Shown here: positions 44,982-54,081 of the stretch, in pieces
Numbering within the stretch: position 1 is the stretch's first letter
Layout of the letters: the number at the start of each line of letters is the position of its first letter
Assembly (NCBI GenBank): GCA_964537925.1
Contig: CAZICV010000003.1
Span: 62,001-126,000, forward strand
Length of the DNA stretch: 64,000 nt
Direction of reading: 5' to 3'
Source: SLDF01 sp964537925
Lineage (GTDB): Bacteria; Bacteroidota; Bacteroidia; Chitinophagales; Saprospiraceae
Notes under the pieces: model-generated
Databases searched by the model: none
The model's input: only the letters and a program-made list of their open reading frames with translations
Told to the model about the DNA's origin: nothing
Translations under genes and position numbers: made by a program

Positions 44982-46418
44982 TCAACTCAATTGGCATTCC
45001 GGTATACGGATCAGGTAAAACAAGAGATTGATGATCTGGTATGGAGTCGACTCCCAGTAGAGGTTCCAGCTCCCGTCGTCATAGTAGTTCTGCGGCACAT
45101 CTCCCTTGAAATAGAACAGTGCCGCATCCAGTATCGCGGGTTCAGGCACCCGGCCCAGGAAATGCCTGCACAACTCCCGGGTAGCCTCCAGCGGATCATT
45201 GGTCACGGCGACCAGCCCCAGCGCAAACTCCTGCAGCCTGACCCTGAAGGGCTCTTCATACAACCGGTAAGACAGGTACTGCAAAAACTTGATGCGCTGT
45301 GTGAGCGTATTCTCGTTCATCCAGGCATGATGACCTGGCCACCCGGCTACATCCACCGGGTCAAACAGGTCCATACCCAGGTCATAAGATCCCCAGCGGA
45401 ATATCCACTCATTGTCCCCTACTTCACTGAAGCTCAGTCCTGCAGAGCGCACCCACCTTGTGAACAGTTGCAACGGGCTGTCTACATGTGCACCGATAAA
45501 CCGGTTGTCAAAGAAATGATCACTCTTGAACAACGCGCTCAGCACCGGCTGCAGCTGCCAGCCGCTCTGCCTGAAGATGGCAGCCATCTCTGCTATGACC
45601 GTCTCATCCGGCTTGTTGTAGACAAAGTACTTGTACAGTTTTGTACATATATAGGTAGACACTTGCTGACTGCGATGTGTAAATATGAGGTCATGCACAT
45701 CATCATATCCCCAGTTGCCCGTATGCCCGAAGATCGTTTTCTGGCTGTAGTCGTGGTAGAACGGTTCAAAATATGGCGCTTCGCACTCGTACATATTGCA
45801 GCGCCAGCCAGTGAGTGACCTGGCCATTTCCACCACATCGGCCTGCGTATAGCCATTGCTCTCTCCCATCGTGAAGAGTTCCATGAGCTCCCGCGCATAG
45901 TTTTCGTTGGGTTGCTGCTTGATATTCTGGTTCCCGTTGAGATAGACCAGCATCGCAGGCGTGAGGCCCATCTCCTCTACGAAGGTCCTGAAATTGCCGA
46001 GGCAGTGCCTGTGCAGCAGCTCGAAGTAGGACCAGAGATAATTATTACATCCGTACACCTCCAGCTGTGTGACGAAGTGGTTGTGCCAGAAGACAGTCAG
46101 CTTGGCCCGCAGCCCGTTGTCCACCATATCGCGGTACCAGGTCCTGCGCAGATCATCGCGGTGTTCATACAGTGCATTTTCCTCCTCGTTTTCATAGTCG
46201 TCCCAGGTGAAACCCGCCCAGTAGGGCCTCGCCGGCGACGGCATGGACGCAGTCGCAGCGATCAGGCTATCCACCAGGTCGGAAGGATTGCGTGACAGCC
46301 CGTCCGCTACCTGGGCCGGAGTAGGCCCCATGCCCATCCGCCGGTAAAGATGTATGACACGTTCCTTGTTCCAGGGTTTCTGCGCAGAAGGTGTATAAGC
46401 GGATAAACCTGTCATCAT
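44982..46418 (-). CDS. DUF1800 domain protein
   Basis: A 478-residue protein of the DUF1800 family, with the conserved stretches VIHLYRRMGMGPTPAQVADGLS, LTVFWHNHFVT, QPNENYARELMELFTMGESNGYTQADVVEMARSLTGWRC and HDYSQKTIFG. No strong signal peptide is visible near the N-terminus. The family nearly always neighbours a DUF1501 gene, as here, and its role is unknown; a joint exported function is inferred. It has a well-formed promoter 26 bases upstream. Confidence 0.92.
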   Translation of the reverse strand: MMTGLSAYTPSAQKPWNKERVIHLYRRMGMGPTPAQVADGLSRNPSDLVDSLIAATASMPSPARPYWAGFTWDDYENEEENALYEHRDDLRRTWYRDMVDNGLRAKLTVFWHNHFVTQLEVYGCNNYLWSYFELLHRHCLGNFRTFVEEMGLTPAMLVYLNGNQNIKQQPNENYARELMELFTMGESNGYTQADVVEMARSLTGWRCNMYECEAPYFEPFYHDYSQKTIFGHTGNWGYDDVHDLIFTHRSQQVSTYICTKLYKYFVYNKPDETVIAEMAAIFRQSGWQLQPVLSALFKSDHFFDNRFIGAHVDSPLQLFTRWVRSAGLSFSEVGDNEWIFRWGSYDLGMDLFDPVDVAGWPGHHAWMNENTLTQRIKFLQYLSYRLYEEPFRVRLQEFALGLVAVTNDPLEATRELCRHFLGRVPEPAILDAALFYFKGDVPQNYYDDGSWNLYWESTPYQIINLLFYLIRIPECQLS

Positions 46419-46443
46419 AGCTTGCAGTGAGTCGGTAACTCAC

Positions 46444-46474
46444 CAAATGTACTCCTTTTCAAAATGATATTCAA
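46444..46474 (-). promoter_or_regulatory. Bacteroidota promoter for DUF1800-DUF1501 operon
   Basis: Minus strand TTG (46472-46474), 20 bases, then TACATTTG (46444-46451). Both elements and spacing fit the consensus; leader about 26 bases. Confidence 0.65.
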
Positions 46475-46475
46475 C

Positions 46476-46515
46476 TACCCCGAAATAGCCGCCGGGGTAT
46501 ATTTTCTCTTTTTTT
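46476..46515 (+). terminator. Hairpin with long T-tract in a divergent intergenic region
   Basis: TACCCCG (46476-46482) pairs with CGGGGTA (46493-46499), followed by TATTTTCTCTTTTTTTAC. It has intrinsic-terminator form on the + strand, yet both flanking genes point away, so no known transcript is ended by it. It may shield the secreted-protein promoter from readthrough antisense RNA. Confidence 0.5.
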
Positions 46516-46546
46516 ACAGCTGCAGATTATAGTGCTGAAAAAGGAG

Positions 46547-46554
46547 TATTTTTG
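46547..46554 (+). promoter_or_regulatory. Bacteroidota-type -7 element (TATTTTTG) for the MAM/PPC secreted protein
   Basis: TATTTTTG lies 21 bases before the ATG at 46576 and covers a possible TTG start at 46552, which supports the ATG. Confidence 0.45.
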
Positions 46555-46575
46555 GAAATATCAACCGATCTCTTT

Positions 46576-49500
46576 ATGAGGACAGGACTACCCGTCGCCT
46601 TATTCGCCCTTTGTCTGTCGATCACAGCTTTCGCGCAATCCGATACGTTGGTATGGGAAGACTTCAACAGTTGCAGCCGCCCGGCAGGCTGGCAGTTTGA
46701 TATCGACGGCAACCAGGATGCAGTCTGGTATATCGGCACTCCGCAGAATGCCAACTCCGACGGCAGCAGTATCGACGGCACCTGTATGCTCATCGTGGAC
46801 GATGACGCCACCGGCGACCAGACCCCCGGGTTCATCTGGACGGCAGCTACGCCCGTATTCAACGGCGCAGGTTACCGGGACCTCATCTTTCGCGCCGATG
46901 TTCACTTCCGCAACGCGGGTGAAGTCCTGCGTATTCTTGTGGACAATGGCGTGACTGTTTCCGAGATCGCCCGTTTCGAAGGGCGCAATTATTCCGGCGA
47001 GCAGTTTTCACAATATGTGACATTCGAAGCCGATCTCTCCTTCTTCGCTTCGGACAAGATGCAGATCCTCTTTGAGTACAACGACAACAATGTCTGGGCC
47101 TGGTGGGCCGGTATCGACAATGTGCTGGTGACCGGTTCCGGGACAGGTTCACTGGTCCTTGCAGAGACATTCAACGACTGCAGTCAGCCGGCAGGTTGGT
47201 CGGTAGTAGCTGAAAAAGGCCAGTTCAACTGGCAGTTTGGCAAGGTCAACAACCCCAAGAGTGGTACCAACATGAGCATGAACGGCAGTTGCTTCGCTTA
47301 TTTTGACGACGACGGCGTCGGCGAGACCGCAGCCCCGTCCAGGGTAGCGCTGATCAGCCCTTCTTTTGATATGACCAGCTTTCGCAACTATGAGCTGAGC
47401 TTCGACCTCATCTACCGTACATACGGCCAGACCGAGTCCGTCGAGGTGGGCGTACTACAGGACGGCGTTTACAGGGCCGTCACAGCGACCAGCGCACAGG
47501 TAGGCGGCGACAATTTTGACGTATACGAGCGGATCCGGCTGGACCTCTCCACGTTCAAAGGACCCGATACCCGCCTGGTATTCACTTATGATGACGGCGG
47601 CGGGTGGAACTGGTGGGTCGGTATCGACAACGTCAAGCTGACCGGCGAAGGTCATATCAACGACTTTTGCGACAAAGCCCTGCCGCTGGCCGCAGGGGAC
47701 GAGTGCAGCGGGTTTGACCTGACCGTCGCTTATGCATCCCCCGATGTGCCTTCCCAGTGCGCTGCAAACGCCACAGCTGCCCTTTGGTACCATTTTACGC
47801 TGGACGAAGAGTCTACACTAGCGGTCGAGCTGCAGACGAACTTCAATGATATCGTCGAACTGTACAAGGGCGCATCCTGCACCACCCTGGTACCCGCGGG
47901 CTGTACGGACCGCGACGAATTCGGTTTTCACGGCGAAAAATGGATCCAGCGCCTCACGCCGGGCCATTATTTTGTACGGGTCAACGGGCAGCAGGCTGAG
48001 TTTGGTCTCGACAAGGGGCAAGGCTGTATCCGCCTGGGGGGCGACGCTACAGAGCCTCCCCTCCCGACCAACAATATCTGCCTCGACGCCGTGACGCTTC
48101 AGCCGGATGCCCCCTGTACACAAGCGACTAATCTCTGGGCGGGCTACAGCGGTGTAGAGCCCTCCTTCAATAAGCGCTCACGCGCCGATCTATGGTATAC
48201 CTTCACAGCTGTGAGCGGACAGTCCCTGCTGATACAGACCCGTGCCGACTTCTCCGAGTCCATTACGATCTACGAGGGTGATTGTGACCGGCTGTCCGAG
48301 GCAGGAGGCACGGAAAACGGCCAGAGCTACCTGTTCGAAAATCCGGAAGCCGGCAAGACATACTACCTGCAGGTCAGCGGCTACTTCTCAACGCTCGAAG
48401 GCACGCTCTGCCCAGGTATCGAGACCAGGCCCGCTCCTGAACCCTACGACGACTGTGCCGGCGCGTTGCAGGCACAGGTAGGCGCATCCTGTGTATCCGC
48501 CAGCAATCTCGGCACAGGATTTTCGGGCATCATTCCGCCGTGCGACCCACTGGCGACCGCAGACATCTGGTTCTATTTCACCGCCCCTGCAAGCGGCGGC
48601 ATCTACCTGCGCAACAAGACAGACTTCATCAGCAGCCTGACCGTATACAGCGGCGTATGCGCCCAGCCGGAGGCAGTGTATTGCACGACCGCCGCGCATC
48701 ATTGCGATGGCTATCAGCGGATCACAGGCCTTACACCAGGTCTGCGCTATTACGTACAGATCAGCTCCAGCGGCTGGCATACCACCCGCAACCAGGGCAA
48801 TGTATGCCTCGAGATCCGTGACGGTGCCTCACTTCCGGACTGGTCCGGGCCCGAACTTCATGTCAGCGGCGTCTGTGTGAGCAAGGACGCAGCACTCCTG
48901 CAGCCTGAGGCAAGCGGCGGAGCAGGCGGCTATACTTTCTACGGAGAGGGTATCGACGCGCCTGTTTTCAGCGGCGCTTCCTATGCCATAGAAGTGAGAG
49001 ATGCGGACGGATGTATCGACTTTGCCACCGGGGTGGCGCCGGATTGCAGCCAGACCGCCTGCAATGTTTTCTTTGAAGGTGCGGTCACACAGCAGATCGA
49101 CTGCCATGGAGCGCAGAACGGTGCGATCACCCTGACCGGTGCAGGAGGGCTCGCTCCATACGAAGCGGGCTGGTCACACCAGGCCTCCGGCCTGCAGGCC
49201 GGCCAGCTGGCAGCCGGTTCTTATTCCGTCACCGTCTCGGACCAGGCAGGTTGCAGCCAGGAACTGGTATTTGTCCTGACCGAGCCCGAAGCCCTGGTGG
49301 TCACTACCGGGTCCTTCACTCCGTCTGCCCCGGAAGGAGGTTCCATCGAGCTGGGTGTGACGGGTGGTACTGTGCCCTATACATTTGAGTGGTTCCTGGA
49401 TGGTATCCCTTACACAAGCGGTCTGCCGGAGATCACACAACTCGGCCCGGGTTTCTATCATGCCGTCATCACGGATGCGCGGGGCTGCAGTGTTACCAGC

Positions 49501-49800
49501 GACAGCTTCGAAGTATTGCTGCATACCTCAGTCCGGGCGGAAGCATTGCCTTCTGGCTTTACTTTCTACCCCAACCCCGCTTCACGGGAGATCATGCTCA
49601 GCTTCAAAGCCAATTTCCATGGCATGTGGCAGTATACAGTCCTTTCACTCAGCGGCGTGACGCTTCGATCCGGGCGCATCGATCTCACGGAGGCCATGAA
49701 GCACCGTATCGATGTCAGCGGTCTGCCCACAGGCGCCTATATGCTCAGGATGTCGCAGGACACGCGGGTATTCCACGCTATATTCATCAAGACCGAGTAA
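46576..49800 (+). CDS. Large secreted multi-domain protein (MAM-like, PPC-like, SprB-like, T9SS CTD)
   Basis: A 1074-residue exported protein. After the signal peptide (MRTGLPVALFALCLSITAFAQ) come two related MAM-like beta domains (~22-190 and ~193-355, each opening with EDFNSCSRPAGW / ETFNDCSQPAGW and closing with WWAGIDNV / WWVGIDNV). Three PPC-like domains follow (~360-745, with LWYHFTL, LWYTFTA, IWFYFTA and ..YYVQ/YFVRV). Then SprB-like repeats (~756-975, GGLAPYEAGW and GGTVPYTFEW being the clearest) and a type A T9SS domain (FTFYPNPASREIML, GAYMLRM). Cysteine-rich PPC-like domains suggest a disulfide-stabilised surface protein. No catalytic domain seen. Divergent from DUF1800. Confidence 0.88.
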   Translation: MRTGLPVALFALCLSITAFAQSDTLVWEDFNSCSRPAGWQFDIDGNQDAVWYIGTPQNANSDGSSIDGTCMLIVDDDATGDQTPGFIWTAATPVFNGAGYRDLIFRADVHFRNAGEVLRILVDNGVTVSEIARFEGRNYSGEQFSQYVTFEADLSFFASDKMQILFEYNDNNVWAWWAGIDNVLVTGSGTGSLVLAETFNDCSQPAGWSVVAEKGQFNWQFGKVNNPKSGTNMSMNGSCFAYFDDDGVGETAAPSRVALISPSFDMTSFRNYELSFDLIYRTYGQTESVEVGVLQDGVYRAVTATSAQVGGDNFDVYERIRLDLSTFKGPDTRLVFTYDDGGGWNWWVGIDNVKLTGEGHINDFCDKALPLAAGDECSGFDLTVAYASPDVPSQCAANATAALWYHFTLDEESTLAVELQTNFNDIVELYKGASCTTLVPAGCTDRDEFGFHGEKWIQRLTPGHYFVRVNGQQAEFGLDKGQGCIRLGGDATEPPLPTNNICLDAVTLQPDAPCTQATNLWAGYSGVEPSFNKRSRADLWYTFTAVSGQSLLIQTRADFSESITIYEGDCDRLSEAGGTENGQSYLFENPEAGKTYYLQVSGYFSTLEGTLCPGIETRPAPEPYDDCAGALQAQVGASCVSASNLGTGFSGIIPPCDPLATADIWFYFTAPASGGIYLRNKTDFISSLTVYSGVCAQPEAVYCTTAAHHCDGYQRITGLTPGLRYYVQISSSGWHTTRNQGNVCLEIRDGASLPDWSGPELHVSGVCVSKDAALLQPEASGGAGGYTFYGEGIDAPVFSGASYAIEVRDADGCIDFATGVAPDCSQTACNVFFEGAVTQQIDCHGAQNGAITLTGAGGLAPYEAGWSHQASGLQAGQLAAGSYSVTVSDQAGCSQELVFVLTEPEALVVTTGSFTPSAPEGGSIELGVTGGTVPYTFEWFLDGIPYTSGLPEITQLGPGFYHAVITDARGCSVTSDSFEVLLHTSVRAEALPSGFTFYPNPASREIMLSFKANFHGMWQYTVLSLSGVTLRSGRIDLTEAMKHRIDVSGLPTGAYMLRMSQDTRVFHAIFIKTE

Positions 49801-49808
49801 GTACAGCG

Positions 49809-50234
49809 ATGAAAAAAGAATATTCCAACGGAGAAGTAGTGGTGATCTGGCAACCCGACAAGTGCATCCACAGCGCCAAATGCTTCATCGGGCTCCCCCA
49901 GGTCTTTGACCCGAAAGCCCGTCCCTGGGTCAATGCTGCCGGAGCCGGTACGGAAGAGATCATCCGGCAGGTACGTATCTGCCCGTCGGGTGCACTCTCC
50001 TACCGCATGGAAGCAAGCGTCACTCCGGTAGCTGAAGCGCCGTCTGCTGCTGCCCCGGCTACCGTCATCGAGATACTGGACAGGGGACCGCTGCTTGTGA
50101 GCGGCTCTTGCATACTCAAAAGACCGGACGGTACCGTCGAAGAGATCAACGGTTCCGCTGCACTATGCCGATGCGGACATTCGGCCAACAAGCCTTTCTG
50201 CGACGGCAGCCATCGCAAGACTACCGTGCTCTGA
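49809..50234 (+). CDS. Small iron-sulfur protein: Fer4_19 domain joined to a CDGSH domain
   Basis: A 141-residue cytoplasmic protein. Residues ~10-63 form a divergent mono-cluster 4Fe-4S domain (Fer4_19) with Cys19, Cys25 and Cys58 (KCIHSAKCFIGLPQVFD, ICPSGAL). An Ala/Pro linker leads to a CDGSH domain whose full 2Fe-2S motif CRCGHSANKPFCDGSH is intact near the C-terminus. Likely an electron carrier or redox/iron sensor; no partner enzyme is adjacent. It begins eight bases after the secreted protein stop, so it may be in its transcript. Start at MKKEYSNGEVVV. Confidence 0.9.
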   Translation: MKKEYSNGEVVVIWQPDKCIHSAKCFIGLPQVFDPKARPWVNAAGAGTEEIIRQVRICPSGALSYRMEASVTPVAEAPSAAAPATVIEILDRGPLLVSGSCILKRPDGTVEEINGSAALCRCGHSANKPFCDGSHRKTTVL

Positions 50235-50373
50235 CAGAGCATATATCAATGGCTGAACACGGGTAAGCCGCAGCATCGCTGTTACGGTTCGCTGTCGATA
50301 TACCCCGCCTCGTTGACAATATCCTTTACACAGACCCGGATTTGCTGTATTTTGCAGGTAAACACCTATTATC

Positions 50374-51684
50374 ATGAGGAAACCCCTGCTCCTCGCTGCT
50401 TTTTTCCTGTGTACATTCGTTTGCGGGCTGGCGCAGCGGACACTTGTGGTTCCGGACCTGGAGACAGCCCTGCAGATAGCCGTCGAAAGGCAGGTTTCCA
50501 TACAGCAGGCACAATCCGAGGTCTCCATATCCGCAAAGGATATTGATATCCAGCGCGGAGGTCTGCAGCCCAGTCTCCGCCTTACCGGCCAGTCGGACTA
50601 TTATCCCAGCCTGCCGGTCCAGCTCATACCCGGGGAAATATTCGGCGGACCTCCAGGCAGCTTCCGCGAGGTGAGATTCGGGCAGCCCTGGGTCCTGGGC
50701 GCCGGCCTGGAGCTCAGCGTACCCGTGCTGCACATCGAAAAATGGCTCGAGATCAGGTCTGCCCGTCAGCAGCAGGTCATAGCACAGCAAAGCGTATCGG
50801 CCGAAGCCGAGCGCATTCGTATCCAGGTAGCTCAGGCCTTCCGCCAGGCGCTCTTCTGGCAGGCATACCTGCAGGTATGCACCGAGCAGGAGACACTGGC
50901 GGCCAGCTTCCTGCAAGCTGTGGATGACCGGGCACAAGCCGATCTCATCTCCCCGCTCGACCGCAACCGCGCCGACCGGCTCGTCCAACAGGTACACGCG
51001 CAGCGCTTGCAGACCGAAGCCCGCCTGGAGCAGAGCAAACGTGACCTGGCCTACTATATGGGATTACCCGGCGATACGGAACTGGTCATAGGGGATACCC
51101 TTGTGACGGCAGATTACATACTGCGCTCCCCTCCCGTATATACAGTATCCCGCAGGGCCCAATGGCAGCTGGCAGCCGAACAGACCCGCCTTGCCATCCT
51201 GCAGTCGGCATCCGCCTCCAGGAACTACCTGCCCGTGATCCAGCTTACAGGCCGGTACAACTTCCAGTGGCAGACCGGCGATCTCTTCGACGGCAGCCAG
51301 TACATCGATTTCCGGTACGGGCTTATAGGGCTCAGCCTGCAGTGGCCGATCTACCAGGGCGGCGCCCTCCATGCACGACGGGAGCGCAGCCGCCTCGCAA
51401 TCACCCGGGCCGAGCTGCGGCAACAGAGCATCGCCCAGGACCTGCAGAAGCAACTGGACGACTGGCAGAGACTATGGCAGGAAGCCGCCCGGCAGATCCC
51501 GCCGGCACGGAAGCAGTATGACCTGGCAAGGGACAATATCCGGATCGCGGCGCTCAGGTACGAAGAAGGGCTCAGCCCGATCGACGAGTACTTCCAGGTT
51601 TACCAGGAATACGTGCAGTCCGCACAGCAGTACTACCAGCAGCTGCTCAATGAAACACTCTATCACACACTACTATCACTCTAA
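50374..51684 (+). CDS. TolC-family outer-membrane efflux protein
   Basis: A 436-residue outer-membrane channel with a signal peptide (KPLLLAAFFLCTFVCGLAQR) and two long alpha-helical OEP repeats rich in Gln, Arg and Ala (for example LQIAVERQVSIQQAQSEVS and LARDNIRIAALRYEEGLSPI). It supplies the exit duct of the tripartite exporter encoded by the next three genes. First gene of a six-gene rightward unit. A TTTA (50325-50328), 19 bases, TATTTTG (50348-50354) arrangement upstream is a weak promoter candidate. Confidence 0.92.
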   Translation: MRKPLLLAAFFLCTFVCGLAQRTLVVPDLETALQIAVERQVSIQQAQSEVSISAKDIDIQRGGLQPSLRLTGQSDYYPSLPVQLIPGEIFGGPPGSFREVRFGQPWVLGAGLELSVPVLHIEKWLEIRSARQQQVIAQQSVSAEAERIRIQVAQAFRQALFWQAYLQVCTEQETLAASFLQAVDDRAQADLISPLDRNRADRLVQQVHAQRLQTEARLEQSKRDLAYYMGLPGDTELVIGDTLVTADYILRSPPVYTVSRRAQWQLAAEQTRLAILQSASASRNYLPVIQLTGRYNFQWQTGDLFDGSQYIDFRYGLIGLSLQWPIYQGGALHARRERSRLAITRAELRQQSIAQDLQKQLDDWQRLWQEAARQIPPARKQYDLARDNIRIAALRYEEGLSPIDEYFQVYQEYVQSAQQYYQQLLNETLYHTLLSL

Positions 51685-51698
51685 AGGACAACACCAAT

Positions 51699-52793
51699 AT
51701 GCATCGCCACCTCTTCCTCCTGCTTTGCCTGTCAGCGCTGTCCTGCAAGCAGGACCGGCAGGGCACAAGCCCGCGCCTCAGGACCGTTTCGGAAGCAGTA
51801 TACGCATCGGGCAGCCTCCTGCCCGAGCAGGAATACAGCGTATATTCCAGTGCAGACGGGTTTCTTGTCCGGTCGCTGGTCGCCGAAAACGATACGATCC
51901 GCCGCGGACAGCTGCTCTTCGAAGTGAGCAACGAAACACGCAAAGTACAGGAAGGCATCCTCGGCGAGATCAGGGACGAGCTCAAGGCCCGGACCTCAGA
52001 ATCCGCCCCTGCTTTCCTGGACCTGGAATCCCGCATCCTCACCGCCCGTACCCGGATCCGCAACGACAGCCTCACGTTTGGCCGCTATGATAGGCTCTTG
52101 TCCGAAAACGCCATTTCACGCAGCGAATGGGAAAAAGCGCAGCTGCAGTTCGAAAGCAGCCGCAACGAACTCCGCAGTATGGAAGAGCAACTGCGCAATC
52201 TGCGCAGCGCCGCATCCGTCGAATACACGCAGGCGCTCAACCAGTACGAAGCCATGCGCAGCAGCAACCGCGAGGGCCAGATCCGCAGTTTCCTGGACGG
52301 CGTCGTATTCGAAGTCTACAAGCAGACCGGTGAGCGCGTCTCTCCCAATGAACCCATCGCGCTGGTTGGCCAGTCCGATGCCTGGAAAGCCCGTCTTTCG
52401 ATCGACGAGCGTGACTTCGACAAGATCCGCACCGGCCAGAAGCTCTACGTTTCCTTCGACGCCTTCCCGGGCAAGACCTACGAAGCCAGGATATCCCGTC
52501 GCTACCCCAAACTCAATCGTGCGGAACAGTCATTCTACGCCGACGCTGTATTCACGGACAGCCTGCCGGGTAGGATCTACGGCCTCAACCTCGAAGCCAA
52601 TATCCTCCTACGCGAGAAACAGGAAGCGCTCACCATCCCGAGAGAATTCCTGCTGCCGGGCGACAGTGTGCTGGTGTACCGCAAGGGCAAGCCGGTCAGG
52701 ACAGCCGTAAAGACCGGCATCCGCGACCTGGAATACGTAGAGATACTACAGGGCCTTACTGAAGCCGACTCGCTGACCCTCAAAGAGAAATGA
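51699..52793 (+). CDS. Periplasmic adaptor (HlyD/MacA family) lipoprotein
   Basis: A 364-residue membrane-fusion protein anchored by a lipobox (LSALSC, Cys16). It shows the lipoyl/barrel-sandwich start VYSSADGFLVRSLVAENDTIRRGQLLFEVS, a coiled-coil hairpin (~85-190), and the beta-barrel/MPD segments near KLYVSFDAFPGKTYEARISR. It links the ABC permease to the TolC channel. Fourteen bases after the TolC stop; one base before the permease start. Confidence 0.9.
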   Translation: MHRHLFLLLCLSALSCKQDRQGTSPRLRTVSEAVYASGSLLPEQEYSVYSSADGFLVRSLVAENDTIRRGQLLFEVSNETRKVQEGILGEIRDELKARTSESAPAFLDLESRILTARTRIRNDSLTFGRYDRLLSENAISRSEWEKAQLQFESSRNELRSMEEQLRNLRSAASVEYTQALNQYEAMRSSNREGQIRSFLDGVVFEVYKQTGERVSPNEPIALVGQSDAWKARLSIDERDFDKIRTGQKLYVSFDAFPGKTYEARISRRYPKLNRAEQSFYADAVFTDSLPGRIYGLNLEANILLREKQEALTIPREFLLPGDSVLVYRKGKPVRTAVKTGIRDLEYVEILQGLTEADSLTLKEK

Positions 52794-52794
52794 C

Positions 52795-54051
52795 ATGAGC
52801 CGACGCCGCGTAAACTTCGAGATCGCCCTGACCCACCTCATGGCCAAGAAGAAAATGACGCTCATAGCCATGTTGGGCGTCACCTTCGGCATATCCATGT
52901 TCATCACGATGATCAGTTTCATGACCGGGGTCAATGACTTCCTGATGGAGCTCACGCTCGACGGGTCTCCGCATATCCGCATACACAATCCCATCGAGAA
53001 CAAAAGGACCCCGCTGGCAGCTACCGCAGACGGTGCGGACATCGTCTACCTTCACCACTCCAAGCCCAAGAGAGAACTGCCTCGGATCAAGGACGGGCTG
53101 CTCATCGAGCAGGAGATCGCTGGTCATCCGGCTGTACTCATGACCACACCCCAGGTATCCACGCAGGTCTTTTACAACAATGGGCCGGTCAAGATATCCG
53201 GCAGTGTCACAGGAGCGGATATCCTCAAGGAGGACGCCATGTACGATATCAGCAGCAAGATGCGCTCCGGCGATATCCGCAACCTCCTCACCTATCGCGA
53301 CGGCCTGATCATGGGCAGCGGACTGGCGGAGAAGCTCGGGGTCGGCGAAGGCGACCGGGTATCGCTCACTACCCCGGAGGGCGTCAGCCTGATGTTCCGC
53401 GTAGTGGGTACCTTCACATTCGGTATCGGGGCGATCGACGATGTGCGCAGCTATGCCACCGTCGGCACCGTACAGAAGATCCTGCAGAAAGACCCCTCGT
53501 ACATCACGGATATACATATCAAGATGAAAGACTACCGGGCGGCTTCGGCCGTAGCCCTGGACCTGCATGACCGCTACGGCTACGAGGCAGAGGACTGGGA
53601 GACCGCAAATGCACAGATCATAGCTGGCGAGATCGTGCGCAACACACTGACCTATGTGGTCTCCGTGACCATGCTCATCGTCGCCGGCTTCGGCATCTAC
53701 AATATCATGAACATGAATATCATCAGCAAGATGAAGGATATAGCCATCCTCAAGGCCACTGGCTTCGACGGGCGCGATATCACTTCCATATTCCTGCTCC
53801 AGTCGCTGATCATCGGCGCTGCGGGCGGGCTGATCGGGCTTTTTATCGGGCTCGTACTGAGTACCATCATCAGCTACATACCCTTCCCGGAGACGGGCGG
53901 GATCATCACCATCGATACTTTCCCGGTCAGCTTTCATCTCCGGCACTACCTCATGGGTATTGTCTTCGGGCTACTGACTACCCTGTTTGCAGGATGGTTC
54001 CCGTCGCGCAAGGCATCCCGCATCGACCCGGTCGAGATCATACGCGGCTAA
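52795..54051 (+). CDS. MacB/FtsX-type ABC transporter permease
   Basis: A 418-residue inner-membrane protein. One N-terminal helix (MTLIAMLGVTFGISMFITMISFMTG), a large periplasmic MacB-PCD domain (~45-270), then three C-terminal helices with IVAGFGIYNIMNMNIISKMKDIAILKATGFDGRDI, the FtsX signature. This family acts by mechanotransmission to drive export through the adaptor. It ends 30 bases before the ATPase. Confidence 0.93.
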   Translation: MSRRRVNFEIALTHLMAKKKMTLIAMLGVTFGISMFITMISFMTGVNDFLMELTLDGSPHIRIHNPIENKRTPLAATADGADIVYLHHSKPKRELPRIKDGLLIEQEIAGHPAVLMTTPQVSTQVFYNNGPVKISGSVTGADILKEDAMYDISSKMRSGDIRNLLTYRDGLIMGSGLAEKLGVGEGDRVSLTTPEGVSLMFRVVGTFTFGIGAIDDVRSYATVGTVQKILQKDPSYITDIHIKMKDYRAASAVALDLHDRYGYEAEDWETANAQIIAGEIVRNTLTYVVSVTMLIVAGFGIYNIMNMNIISKMKDIAILKATGFDGRDITSIFLLQSLIIGAAGGLIGLFIGLVLSTIISYIPFPETGGIITIDTFPVSFHLRHYLMGIVFGLLTTLFAGWFPSRKASRIDPVEIIRG

Positions 54052-54081
54052 AACACCCTCTTTATCAAAACAGCGCTCAGC

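Noticed and set aside
43586..45818. Long plus-strand frames opposite the DUF1501 and DUF1800 genes
   Set aside because: They are antisense to two conserved families and carry no family features.
50311..50330. TTGACA-like sequence before the TolC gene
   Set aside because: Resembles a sigma-70 -35 box of other phyla, but there is no matching downstream element, and the Bacteroidota consensus differs.
52780..53946. 388-codon minus-strand frame opposite the ABC permease, and 395 codons at 54459-55646
   Set aside because: Both mirror well-defined membrane, ATPase or kinase genes; no recognisable domains and Arg/Asp/Gly-rich shadow composition.
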